NCBI GenBank assembly: GCA_019313915.1
Contig: JAFDAJ010000005.1
Location: forward strand, 1 to 54,839
Length of the DNA stretch: 54,839 nucleotides
Direction of reading: 5' to 3'
DNA from: Deltaproteobacteria bacterium
Lineage (GTDB): Bacteria > Myxococcota_A > Polyangia > Polyangiales > Houyiibacteriaceae
This document shows positions 19,285 to 30,100 of this stretch, one piece after another; within the stretch, counting starts at the first letter, position 1; the number at the start of each line of letters is the position of its first letter. The notes below the pieces were generated by a model, which saw only the letters and a list, made by a program, of their open reading frames with translations, was not told the origin of the DNA and did no database searches. Made by a program: the position numbers and the translations under genes.

Positions 19285-20281
19285 CGCCCACGGGGCTGTC
19301 GCATCCGAAGTATTTGACGAGCTCCGCCCGCAACCGTTCTTCCGCTTGATCGATCGTGACATTGAGCTGGGTCGCAGCGGCAGCGCGATGCCCGCCCCCG
19401 TTGAGAGCCGCCGCAATCACGGACACGTCAGCATCGCCGCGCGAGCGGAGACTAACCTTGGTCTCGATGTGACCACCGGCAACGTCAGGCATGCGCCACT
19501 CCCACAGCAACGCCCCGATCTCGGCGCCTTCGACCCGGCGTGCGTAGTTGACCATGCCCTCGACCATGTCGTCGTCCGCGTCGCAGATCTCGAGCATCTC
19601 GCGGGTCACGCGCATGATCGCCACGCGTCCGTCGAACGCCATTTCGAGCGTAGCGATGATCGCCGAGAGCAACCGCAGCCGCGCTGGCTCCCACCGCTCG
19701 AACAATTGATACGCCACGTGCCAAGGGTCGGCCCCCTCTTCGACGAGCCGCGCGCCCAGGCGCAAGGTTGCGGGCCTCGTGGTGGCGTAGCGGAATCCAC
19801 CCGTGTCCGACACGATGGCCGCGTATAACGGGGTAGCGGACCCCTCAGGCAACGACTTCAGCCCAAGGCCATCGATCAGACGGACGACCACCTCTCCCGT
19901 CGCAGCAGCGTCTGTGTCCCGGTATACGACGTCACCGATGTCATCGTGGGCATGATGATGATCGATGATCACGACGGGACCAGTGACGTCGCGGGTGGGG
20001 AACCCTGGCGGCAACAGCGCCTTGGCGGCGATGTCCATGACCCAGGTCGCATCGTATCGCACGCCATCGGGGATCTTCGGGAGACCCTTCTCGCCGTCCA
20101 TCAAGAAGAGGAGCGAGTTTGGAATCTGTTCCGGCATGAACAACGCGGCCTCTTTGCCGATGGCGCGAAGAGTATGGATGAGCCCCAGCGCCGAGCCGAG
20201 CGAATCCGCATCGGGGCGCCGATGGCAGGCCACCAGGAAGCGCTCCCCGTTGCGGGCGACATCGAGCACATCTTCGATCAC
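19277..20281 (-). CDS. nrnA: DHH/DHHA1 phosphoesterase NrnA (oligoribonuclease / pAp phosphatase)
   Basis: The 334-residue protein has the DHH-family metal motifs: HRRPDADSLGSA (usually H-x-x-PDGDA-xGS; here the Gly is Ala), WVMDIA, IIDHHHAHDD and the DHHA1 signature GGGHRAAA. NrnA degrades nano-RNAs from the 5' end and hydrolyses pAp. It sits between rbfA and truB as in many Gram-positive and deltaproteobacterial operons and overlaps both neighbours by a few bases. Confidence 0.9.
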   Translation of the reverse strand: MIEDVLDVARNGERFLVACHRRPDADSLGSALGLIHTLRAIGKEAALFMPEQIPNSLLFLMDGEKGLPKIPDGVRYDATWVMDIAAKALLPPGFPTRDVTGPVVIIDHHHAHDDIGDVVYRDTDAAATGEVVVRLIDGLGLKSLPEGSATPLYAAIVSDTGGFRYATTRPATLRLGARLVEEGADPWHVAYQLFERWEPARLRLLSAIIATLEMAFDGRVAIMRVTREMLEICDADDDMVEGMVNYARRVEGAEIGALLWEWRMPDVAGGHIETKVSLRSRGDADVSVIAAALNGGGHRAAAATQLNVTIDQAEERLRAELVKYFGCDSPVGDG

Positions 20282-20667
20282 TTGGAACCCTCCGAGCCGG
20301 CGTCCGGATCCTCTCGAATCTCTTGCAGGATGGATTCGATCCGAAGCGCCGAATCCACCACGTCGTCCCAGTAGAACTCCAGCTTTGGAACGTGCCGGAG
20401 CTGCAGCCGTTGCCCAATCTCGTGGCGAAGGAACCCACTCGCGCGATCGAGCGCCTCCACCACGGCATCCTGGCGGTCCGAACCGATCTCCTCGAGCACG
20501 CGAACGTACACCCGCGCGATACTCAAGTCGTCGGTCATCCGCACGGCGGAGACGACGACATCTTTGGCCGCAGGGTCACGCACGCTTCCACGAAGCACGA
20601 GCTCCATCAGCTCGCTCCGAATGCGTTCGGAAACGCGGTCTGCCCTTCGAAAACCTTTTTGCGCCAT
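20278..20667 (-). CDS. rbfA: Ribosome-binding factor A
   Basis: The 129-residue KH-fold protein has the family hallmarks GFRRADRVSERIRSEL at the start, KDVVVSAVRMTDDLSIARVY in the middle, and the HVPKLEFYWDD element. RbfA helps mature the 16S rRNA 5' end in the 30S subunit. It overlaps nrnA by four bases (ATGA) and follows the DUF503 gene by three bases. Confidence 0.95.
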   Translation of the reverse strand: MAQKGFRRADRVSERIRSELMELVLRGSVRDPAAKDVVVSAVRMTDDLSIARVYVRVLEEIGSDRQDAVVEALDRASGFLRHEIGQRLQLRHVPKLEFYWDDVVDSALRIESILQEIREDPDAGSEGSK

Positions 20668-20670
20668 CGT

Positions 20671-20982
20671 TCAGTCCGTCCAATCCCCGAGCTCGCCCAA
20701 AGACACCAGCTCCGTCGAGCGGTTCAAGACAACAGCATCCGCAGAGCCTTCCACGAACTCGGCAATCGAATCGAGCATCGAATTCGCATGACGCCGGTCA
20801 CCCGACACCACGGCGAAGCCGAGCGTGGATTGCTGATGCGCGTCCTGCTGCCCGACCTCGGCCACTGCAACGTTGAAACGATTCGCCGTCCGGTCGAGCA
20901 CCTTGCGCACGATCGATCGTTTGGCCTTCAGCGAGGTCACACCCGGCAACGAAAGCGAAATCTGGCAAACGCCAACGACCAT
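20671..20982 (-). CDS. DUF503 family protein (YlxP-like)
   Basis: The 103-residue protein matches the small DUF503/YlxP family: VGVCQISLSLPGVTSLKAKR at the start, VRKVLDRTANRFNVAVAEVG, and a C-terminal SMLDSIAEFVE helix. Such genes lie regularly between infB and rbfA, where they are thought to help ribosome assembly; their biochemical role is not known. The position here is the standard one. Confidence 0.9.
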   Translation of the reverse strand: MVVGVCQISLSLPGVTSLKAKRSIVRKVLDRTANRFNVAVAEVGQQDAHQQSTLGFAVVSGDRRHANSMLDSIAEFVEGSADAVVLNRSTELVSLGELGDWTD

Positions 20983-21005
20983 GTTCCGACCTCTCGGCGC
21001 TCAGC

Positions 21006-23500
<2,495 letters not shown>

Positions 23501-23504
<4 letters not shown>

Positions 23505-24109
23505 CCATCCTCCGATAGGGCCTCGATGTGCGACAGGCAATCCAGAATCGCACGGGCAATGCCCCGATCCATGACCAGGAGGACCCCGAGCTCCGAACGA
23601 CTGAATGCGTCCCCCAAGCTCGCCTTTGTCCCCCAAGTGACTGTCGCGCAACCATGCGCCGTTGCAGCGTGTGCGAGCTCATCCCCGCGACCACGCGAAT
23701 CCTTTGCACGGATCAGCAGATCCCCTTTGTTTGCCTTCAAAGCGGTACGGACCGCGTCGCCCCCGAGCGCTACGCTGCGTGCTCGCTGGGCGGCGCTCAG
23801 GAGGCCCAAAGCGCGTTGCTCGAACTGCTGCACGATCATCCGTTCGATGCTCTCGGGCTCGACTTGAGCCACCCCTCGAAGCGCGCGGGCCAACCCGCCA
23901 CGGAGCGCAGCTGAGCGGACGCACGCCCGCTTCGGATGGACCGAAACGCCCCGGCCGCCAAGCCGCCGGCCAAGGTCCACGGCCACGAACGGCGTGCTGT
24001 CCCCAACCACCAAGCGCACGAGCTCGCCGCGTTCGGTGCGGCTACCGCACCCAGCGCACATCCGCCGCGAAGGCTTGTCTCGTTCGGTCTTGTCCATGAC
24101 GCCCAGCAT
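23501..24109 (-). CDS. ylxR: YlxR-L7Ae fusion protein (DUF448 plus ribosomal L7Ae-like domain)
   Basis: The 202-residue protein joins two RNA-binding modules that are often separate small genes (ylxR and ylxQ) between nusA and infB. The N-terminal YlxR part has CAGCGSRTERGELVRLV and GRGVSVHPKRACVR. The C-terminal L7Ae/YlxQ-like part has ALKANKGDLLIRAKDSRGRG and WGTKASLGDAFSRSELGVLL. I chose the ATG at 24109 with an AGGAG upstream, near the nusA stop; a TTG lies just before it and an ATG at 24094 is also possible. It overlaps infB by four bases. Confidence 0.85.
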
Positions 24110-24115
24110 CAACGG

Positions 24116-25960
24116 TTACTCCTGCTTAGTCTCCACCGGGTCCGCAGTCTCACTCGCGCCCTCCGACTCGACCCCGGGCTCCGACTCGGTTTCTGAACCG
24201 GTCTCGGCCGGCGCCTCTGCAGCTGCTGCCGCCTCCGCGGCTGCTGCCGCTTCCACGGCTGCCTCTGCCTCCGCGGCTGCCTCCGCCTCCGCGGCTGCCT
24301 CTGCCTCCGCAGCTGCTTCAGCCTCCAGCCGCGCTGCCTCCGCCTGTGCGGCGGCAATGCTCTCTTGCATCTTCGCCTCGACGGGAGGCCACTCGGTGCT
24401 GGCGAACTCCGCGACCGCGGCTTTGAGCGCCTGAGCCTTGGAGGCGCCGAGGCCCGATTTAATCGCCAGGCGATCGGTGTCCTCTTCAGCTGCAATCGCG
24501 GCGATCGACGCGTAGCCGTTTTGCTCGAGCTGGTCGGCAACGCGCGGGTTGACACCGCGCACGAGGAGAAGCTTGTCACGCTCCGCGGGGGCCTCGGTCA
24601 GGTCCGTCATCGCGGCCAGCCGTTCCTTGCGAAACTCCTCCATCGCGATCGCGGCGTCGTCGCGAAGCTGCGCCACGTCGTCGGCCGAGACTCCCGGCAC
24701 CGACGCAAGCTCGCCTTCGCTGGCATCGACCACCTCGTCAAGGCTTCGAAAGCCCATGCGGTAGAGGGACCGAGAAAGCTCTTCGTTGCTGCTCAGGCGC
24801 GACAGCGCAGCCATGGCCTCTTCCTCGATTTGCTGGAAGCGGGACTCGCTGACGATGTCGAGGCGCCAGCCGCTGAGCTGCGATGCGAGCCGCACGTTCT
24901 GACCGCGCCGTCCGATCGCAAGGGACAGCTTCGCGTCCGGGACCACGAGCTCCATATTGGCATTGCCCTCGTCAATGACGACGCGGACCACCTCCGCTGG
25001 AGCGATGGCGTTACAAACGAAGCGGGCTGGGTCGCGATCCCACGGTACGATGTCGATTTTCTCTCCACGAAGCTCCTGGACCACGGCCTGGACGCGTGAG
25101 CCTTTCATGCCCACGCAAGCGCCTACCGGATCGACGTCGGAATCACGGCTGCTCACCGCGATCTTCGAGCGAGCCCCGGGCTCGCGCGCCGCGGCCACAA
25201 TTCGCACGATGCCCTCATAGATCTCCGGAACCTCCATTTCGAAGAGCTTCACGAGAATCCCGACGTCGGTACGGGAAAGAATGATCTGCGGGCCTCGGGC
25301 TTCGCGGTCGATGTCCTTCAAGAGCGCCACGATGCGGTCGCCGGGACGGTAGCTCTCGCGCGGCGTCTGCTCACGCGGCGGCAACACGGCTTCTACGCCA
25401 CGGCCAAGGTCGACGATGATGTTCGAGCCACGCTCGAAGCGACGCACGACGCCGGTGATGATCTCACCCTGACGGCTCTTGTACTCGGCGTAGACCCGAT
25501 CGCGCTCGGCATCACGGACACGCTGAATGATGACCTGCTTGGCGGTCTGCGCCGCGATCCGCCCAAAACGGCTCCGGCTCTGATCGAGGCCGAGTAGCTC
25601 GCCGAACTGCTGGTCTTGCTCGCGGGCCTTCTCACGGTCCTCGGGAAGGTAAAAGATCTGGAAGCCGAGCTCCTCGCCGATCTCCGCTTCGAGCCCGTAG
25701 GTCTCCGCTTCTTCGACCGTGATCTCTTGCTCGCTGTTTTCGACCGCCTCGACGACAGTCATGTATTGATAGAGATCAACTGCCCCAGTCTCCTTGTTGA
25801 ACCGTGCTTCGAGCTCCCGATCGGGACCGAAAGTCTTCTTGGCTGCCGTCAGGATCGCCTGCTCGGTGGCCTCCACCAGAATCTTGGCATCGATGCCCTT
25901 CTCCTGGCTGACCTGTTCAATGACGTTCTGAAGGGAGAGCGCGCTTTGCTGCATAGCCAT
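24116..25960 (-). CDS. nusA: Transcription termination/antitermination factor NusA with long Ala/Glu tail
   Basis: The 614-residue protein has the N-terminal RNA-polymerase-binding domain, an S1 domain ([20 protein letters not shown]), two KH domains ([39 protein letters not shown]) and helix-hairpin-helix acidic repeats ([30 protein letters not shown]). After about residue 540 comes a low-complexity Ala/Glu tail and a Glu/Ser/Thr-rich end that other NusA proteins usually lack. It sits nine bases after rimP. Binding to RNA polymerase and rho is assumed from the family. Confidence 0.96.
   Translation of the reverse strand: MAMQQSALSLQNVIEQVSQEKGIDAKILVEATEQAILTAAKKTFGPDRELEARFNKETGAVDLYQYMTVVEAVENSEQEITVEEAETYGLEAEIGEELGFQIFYLPEDREKAREQDQQFGELLGLDQSRSRFGRIAAQTAKQVIIQRVRDAERDRVYAEYKSRQGEIITGVVRRFERGSNIIVDLGRGVEAVLPPREQTPRESYRPGDRIVALLKDIDREARGPQIILSRTDVGILVKLFEMEVPEIYEGIVRIVAAAREPGARSKIAVSSRDSDVDPVGACVGMKGSRVQAVVQELRGEKIDIVPWDRDPARFVCNAIAPAEVVRVVIDEGNANMELVVPDAKLSLAIGRRGQNVRLASQLSGWRLDIVSESRFQQIEEEAMAALSRLSSNEELSRSLYRMGFRSLDEVVDASEGELASVPGVSADDVAQLRDDAAIAMEEFRKERLAAMTDLTEAPAERDKLLLVRGVNPRVADQLEQNGYASIAAIAAEEDTDRLAIKSGLGASKAQALKAAVAEFASTEWPPVEAKMQESIAAAQAEAARLEAEAAAEAEAAAEAEAAAEAEAAVEAAAAAEAAAAAEAPAETGSETESEPGVESEGASETADPVETKQE
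24205..24350 (-). repeat. Alanine/glutamate-coding low-complexity repeat in nusA
   Basis: A tandem GCCTC(T/C)GC-type repeat, encoding [13 protein letters not shown]-like sequence, covers the NusA tail. Near-identical copies make it prone to slippage and length change. Confidence 0.75.
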
Positions 25961-25968
25961 CTACCCAC

Positions 25969-26469
25969 CTAGTTCGAGAATCGGTACACGAGGTTCGCTT
26001 GCACGATATCCGCGTGCGGAATCAAAAAGACCTTGCCATCTTGGTCGAGCTCGATGCTCTGGTCGACGACTCTGAGCAGCTTCCCGCTGAAGCGGCGCTG
26101 CCGTTCAATTGGCGATTGTGTTCGCACTTTGACCTCGCGACCTGAGAAGCGTTCGAAGTCCGTGAGCTTCACGAGAGGCCGCTCGAGCCCAGGAGAGCTC
26201 ACCTCGAGGCGGTAGGTCCCAGAAGGAAGCAAGTCTTCGTGAACGTCCAAAGCGGTCGATAAGTCCCTGCTGACACATGTGCAATCTTCCAGGGACACCC
26301 CACTGCCAACCTCGACGTCGGGGACTTCCCTGTCGATGATGACCCGGATCAGCATCCCAGCCGGATCCCGCAGACAGCGCACGTCGACCAGCTCCACGCC
26401 GTGGGCACGGCAAATCGGGTCGATTAATGGCTCCAACGCGTGGACGAGCTGTTCCGTAGCCTGGGTCAA
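25969..26469 (-). CDS. rimP: Ribosome maturation factor RimP
   Basis: The 166-residue protein matches RimP: LEPLIDPICRAHGVELVDV near the start, VSRDLSTALDVHEDLLPSGTYRLEVSSPGLERPL (as several conserved blocks), then an SH3-like C-terminal domain. It helps assemble the 30S subunit. An in-frame TAG lies two codons upstream, so the TTG at 26469 is the first possible start. A terminator-like hairpin is found 19-52 bases before the start, so operon entry may be attenuated. Confidence 0.93.
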   Translation of the reverse strand: MTQATEQLVHALEPLIDPICRAHGVELVDVRCLRDPAGMLIRVIIDREVPDVEVGSGVSLEDCTCVSRDLSTALDVHEDLLPSGTYRLEVSSPGLERPLVKLTDFERFSGREVKVRTQSPIERQRRFSGKLLRVVDQSIELDQDGKVFLIPHADIVQANLVYRFSN

Positions 26470-26487
26470 TTTCTACTCGGGGTCCCT

Positions 26488-26521
26488 AAATGAAAAATGG
26501 GCGGGCCGTGGCGGCCCACCC
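26488..26521 (-). terminator. Intrinsic-terminator-like hairpin in the rimP leader (possible attenuator)
   Basis: On the minus strand GGGTGGGCCG (26521-26512) pairs with CGGCCCGCCC (26508-26499) through ten pairs around a CCA loop, and ATTTTTCATTT (26498-26488) follows. The single wobble pair is T-G on the minus strand but would be a C-A mismatch on the plus strand, so the structure is built for leftward transcripts. It stands just before rimP, so it could attenuate the rimP-nusA-infB operon or end an upstream transcript. Confidence 0.55.
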
Positions 26522-26607
26522 AGTGAGGTAAACCAAATTTTCAGGCAGCCACGTACCACGGCGCCCCATCCCCCGCAAGCAAAGCGACCCGTTAGTGCTT
26601 TGCGTCA

Positions 26608-26637
26608 TTGACAGCAAGAAAGGCATCTTGGTATGCC
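26608..26637 (+). promoter_or_regulatory. Promoter for the TRAP tatT-tatP genes
   Basis: TTGACA (26608-26613) is followed after 18 bases by TATGCC (26632-26637), preceded by TGG as in an extended -10. The ribosome site AGGAGGAAA (26671-26679) and the ATG at 26682 follow. Assigned from consensus match only. Confidence 0.4.
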
Positions 26638-26681
26638 CCGCCAGTAGCCCTGCCGGTTCGGCGAGGGAGCAGGAGGAAAGC

Positions 26682-27593
26682 ATGATGCGTTCGTTGAACA
26701 TCGGGCACTGGGTTGCCCTAGTAGGCATGGCGGCCCTGGTGGCCAGTTGTGGGTCCACCCGTGAGACTGCTTGGGACACAACGTCAGATTCCGCGAAGCT
26801 CGATGACGCGGCACAGAAGCAGGTGGTCCAGCTCTTGGAAACCGCCCGCGCAGCTTGGGACAACCGCGGAGACCAAGCACAGGCCAAAGCTGCCGTCGAC
26901 GCATGGACCGCGGCAACCGACCTCGATCCAAGTAACGCGCAGGCGCTCACCAACCTCTCGCATGCGATCTACTATTACTCAGACTGCTTTCTTCGTCCGG
27001 ACGAGGACAACCCGCAGCTCTACAAGGACAGTCACGAGTCGGGCACCCAAGCGGCCGAGCGCGCGCTGTCGGCGCTGTCGCCGGCCTTTGCCGACAAGAT
27101 GGCGAGCGGCGAGCGCATCGAGGATGCGATCAGCGTTCTCAGCGCCAACGCGGTTCCGGCTCTCTACTGGCGGTCCTCGAACATGGGCCGATGGGCCATC
27201 CTCGAGAGCTTCGCGACCTTGCTTTCATACAAGGACGAGATCCGCGCGATCATGGAATTCTGCCTCGATGAGGATCCGCTCTACTGGTACCAGGCACCGG
27301 ACCGCTACTTCGGCATCTTCTTCGCCAAAGCGCCCGGCTTTGCCGGTGGCGACATGAAAGCATCGGCCGCACACTTCAACGTCTCGATCGACGCGCATCC
27401 CAATTACTTCGGCACGCGCATCTTGATGGCGGAAGAGTGGGCAGTGAAGGAGGACAACCGTCCCCTCTTCGAAGAGCTCGTCAACTACGTCCTCAACGGC
27501 GACGTCAACTCGATCCCGGCGATCATCCCTGAGAATCAGTGCGAGCAACGCAAGGCCGAGAAGCTGCTGGCCGAGATCGACGACATCTTCTGA
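26682..27593 (+). CDS. TRAP transporter T-component (TatT-like) lipoprotein
   Basis: The 303-residue protein has a lipoprotein signal (lipobox LVASC, C23) and an all-helical TPR-like body, seen in AWDNRGDQAQAKAAVDAWTA, LDPSNAQALTNLSHAIYYYS and WRSSNMGRWAILESFATLL. This matches the TatT family, known as the trimeric TPR partner of a TRAP solute-binding protein. A strong AGGAGGAAA site precedes the start. The TRAP binding protein follows after 64 bases, as expected for a TatT-TatP pair. Confidence 0.8.
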   Translation: MMRSLNIGHWVALVGMAALVASCGSTRETAWDTTSDSAKLDDAAQKQVVQLLETARAAWDNRGDQAQAKAAVDAWTAATDLDPSNAQALTNLSHAIYYYSDCFLRPDEDNPQLYKDSHESGTQAAERALSALSPAFADKMASGERIEDAISVLSANAVPALYWRSSNMGRWAILESFATLLSYKDEIRAIMEFCLDEDPLYWYQAPDRYFGIFFAKAPGFAGGDMKASAAHFNVSIDAHPNYFGTRILMAEEWAVKEDNRPLFEELVNYVLNGDVNSIPAIIPENQCEQRKAEKLLAEIDDIF

Positions 27594-27657
27594 TCTGAAT
27601 AGGCTCTACGACCGTAGCGTCCACTGGGCAGTCGCCCCCCCGTCCGAGGAGAATTCA

Positions 27658-28671
27658 ATGCGTAAGTCTATCGTTTGTGCAGTGGCGTTATTCGCCCTTT
27701 CCTTCCTGTTTGCCGCACCCGCCCCCGCATCCGCGCAGGAATACGTATTGGAGATGGGGACGGTCGTCCCCGGAGGCAGCCCGTGGGCGCTACAACTGAA
27801 GCGTCTGAAGAAGTACATCGAAGAAGAGACCAACGGCCGCGTTAAGGTGAAGTTGCGCCTCGGTGGCTCGAACGAGCGATCGTTGGCGCGGCGGACCCAG
27901 ATGGGCAGCAAGCAGGGCTTTGCCGGATCGGTCGGCGGGTTGAGCTCGATCGTCCGAGAGGTGAACGTCATTGAGGCGCCATACCTGTTCGATAGCGTAG
28001 AAGAGGCGGACAAGGCTCTCGACGACCCCGAAGTGTTGAAACAAGTACGCGCGATGTTGTTGAAGCAGAAGCTCGTCTTCGCGCTTTGGTCAGAGAACGG
28101 CTTTCGCTCATACTTCAGCCGGCGACCCATCCGGACTCCGGGCGACATGAAGGGCATTCGCTACCGGTCGCAAGAGGCGGTCGCCCACGTCGCGGCATAC
28201 AGAGCCCTCGGCGCGAGCCCGGTCACGATCGATATCGCCAACACGATGACTAGTCTGCAGACCGGCGTCGTGGACGGCTTCGACAACACGGCACTCTATG
28301 CGATGGCCTCGACATGGTACCAGGGCCTCGACGATGGCGAGCGCAATTTGTTCATGTCTCGCCACTCGTACCAGCCCGGCATCGCCGTCTACTCGAAGAA
28401 ATGGTTCGACACGCTGCCCGCAGACATCCAGAAGGTTCTGATGAATGCCCCACACGACCTCACCACGTGGGGTCGTGAGCAAGTCCGCAAGATGGAGCCG
28501 GTCCTCCTGAAGAACCTCGTGCGCTACGGCTACGACATCCACGAGCCAACCGCCGCCGAGCTCCAGCAGTTCAAGGACAAGGAAAAGGGCGTCCCGGACA
28601 GCGTAGCGAAGCAGGTCGGTCCAGCGGGTCAGAAGCTTCTCAAGGCGGTCAGGGCGGCCCTGGCCAAGTAG
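27658..28671 (+). CDS. TRAP transporter solute-binding protein (DctP/TatP family)
   Basis: The 337-residue protein has a cleavable signal peptide ending ASAQ-E and the DctP fold. Conserved blocks are LEMGTVVPGGSPWALQLKRL, the ligand-arginine region DMKGIRYRSQE, and GASPVTIDIANTMTSLQTG followed by VVDGFDNTALYA. It would bind a carboxylate or other organic acid in the periplasm for a TRAP permease. It follows TatT as in the TatPT type, but no DctQ/DctM-type membrane subunits are in the window. The last 23 bases overlap the convergent L,D-transpeptidase gene. Confidence 0.88.
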   Translation: MRKSIVCAVALFALSFLFAAPAPASAQEYVLEMGTVVPGGSPWALQLKRLKKYIEEETNGRVKVKLRLGGSNERSLARRTQMGSKQGFAGSVGGLSSIVREVNVIEAPYLFDSVEEADKALDDPEVLKQVRAMLLKQKLVFALWSENGFRSYFSRRPIRTPGDMKGIRYRSQEAVAHVAAYRALGASPVTIDIANTMTSLQTGVVDGFDNTALYAMASTWYQGLDDGERNLFMSRHSYQPGIAVYSKKWFDTLPADIQKVLMNAPHDLTTWGREQVRKMEPVLLKNLVRYGYDIHEPTAAELQQFKDKEKGVPDSVAKQVGPAGQKLLKAVRAALAK

Positions 28672-30070
28672 CCCCGTGCACATAGACCCAAGTCCCGGGA
28701 TTCTCCTCGGTTGCGGAGCCGCCGTGCCACGTGTCCGGTAAGTCCGGCCCTGCCCAGTTGTAGAGCCACTTGGCGTCGTTTGGGGCCAGATTGATGCAGC
28801 CGTGGCTCCTCGGGCGGCCGAAACGGTCGTGCCAGAAGGCGCTGTGGAAAGCGTACGCGCCCTTGAAGTACATCACATAGGGAACGTCCTCGAGAGAGTA
28901 CGGTGGCTCGCCTGGTTCGTCGTTGTCCATCGTCGAGGTCAGGTGCTTTGCTCGAATGCGGTGGAGGCCCCTCGGCGTGCCGTAGTCCAACTCGGGACTC
29001 GGGGTCTTGGTCCGCCCCGTCGAGACGAGCGTCACGTAGCGTGGCTGCTTCCACTCGTAGGCCACGAGGACCTGGTGGGTGAGATCAACATCGATCCATC
29101 GTTCGCCCTCACCGACTTCCGCGGGCGGCGTGCTGGGTTGGATCACCAACACGTCGGCCTCGCGAACGAGCCTGCCATCTCCGACGACCAGATATGTGCT
29201 CTCGCCAATGCGACGACGTGATCTCACCACGGCCCAGGCACGCCGCTCGAGACGCTCGCGGGTCGCCCGGAGCTTCTCTCGCTCGCTGACGCGATAGACC
29301 GTCGTTTCTTCGCTTCGGGTCACGGCCATAGGGAGGTCCCAGCGCTGACCGTCGAGAGGCTGCCCATGGAACTCGCTCCACTCCTTTTGCCGCGTGCGGC
29401 TGGCCAGCACGAATCCGTTCTGCTGCGTCCGCCAGTAAGTCTCGCCGTCCTTTTCGAAGGTGCGGTCCAAGCTGACGTAGAAGCCTGGCTGGAGGACTCG
29501 CAATACGAGAGGGTTGTCGATTCTCTCGGGTTGTTCGGAAGGCGCGACCCCGGCGTCTGGGGCCTCTTCAGGAATCGTGTAGACCTCATCGGTATTCGGA
29601 AGTCGTTTGTAAAGCGGCGTCTTCCGTCGAACCGTCACGTAGTCATACGGCATAGCCGCTTCACGGTCCGGTTGACGCGCGCGCAGCTCCGGCAGGCGTT
29701 CGGTCGAAAACACGAGGATGTCCCGCCCGCCGCAAGCGTATCCGCCGGTGTCTAGCTCATACCAACCATCCTCACAGCCGTCGTGCCCAATCGGCTCCGT
29801 CGCGGTCGAATGAAGAAGCGCTCCGGCTCGCAGATAACCGATACGCGCACCCTCCGAGCTTGGCGCATCGCGTATTGGCGTGACGAAGCGCTTAGCGAAG
29901 ACTCGCTGCGGCGGGCCGAGATCGCGGGGCTCCGCTAGGCGTTCGAGCTCGATCGAAGAGAGGATTTCTTCGAGGCTACAGCCGGCGAATGCCCCAGCAA
30001 ATGACAAAACGACGGCCGTGCCAAGAAGCACACCGCAGGACTCCAACAAAGCTCGTCGTGTGCGCCGCAC
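28649..30070 (-). CDS. L,D-transpeptidase (YkuD) lipoprotein with SH3-like N-terminal region
   Basis: The 473-residue protein has a lipobox (FAGC, C31), a strand-rich SH3-like region, and at the C-terminus the YkuD catalytic domain. Its nucleophile motif is FHSAFWHDRFGRPRSHGCIN, the H-x14-SHGC signature with the catalytic Cys near residue 425. Such enzymes make 3-3 peptidoglycan crosslinks or attach proteins to peptidoglycan. Lipid anchoring would place it on a membrane facing the wall. The ATG at 30070 is used. Confidence 0.9.
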   Translation of the reverse strand: MRRTRRALLESCGVLLGTAVVLSFAGAFAGCSLEEILSSIELERLAEPRDLGPPQRVFAKRFVTPIRDAPSSEGARIGYLRAGALLHSTATEPIGHDGCEDGWYELDTGGYACGGRDILVFSTERLPELRARQPDREAAMPYDYVTVRRKTPLYKRLPNTDEVYTIPEEAPDAGVAPSEQPERIDNPLVLRVLQPGFYVSLDRTFEKDGETYWRTQQNGFVLASRTRQKEWSEFHGQPLDGQRWDLPMAVTRSEETTVYRVSEREKLRATRERLERRAWAVVRSRRRIGESTYLVVGDGRLVREADVLVIQPSTPPAEVGEGERWIDVDLTHQVLVAYEWKQPRYVTLVSTGRTKTPSPELDYGTPRGLHRIRAKHLTSTMDNDEPGEPPYSLEDVPYVMYFKGAYAFHSAFWHDRFGRPRSHGCINLAPNDAKWLYNWAGPDLPDTWHGGSATEENPGTWVYVHGATWPGPP

Positions 30071-30100
30071 AGCCGTGGTCTGCTACGAAGTGTCATTAGG

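Noticed and set aside
24205-24350. CRISPR-like or VNTR locus inside nusA
   Set aside because: The repeat is in frame and encodes the Ala/Glu tail; it has no unique spacers.
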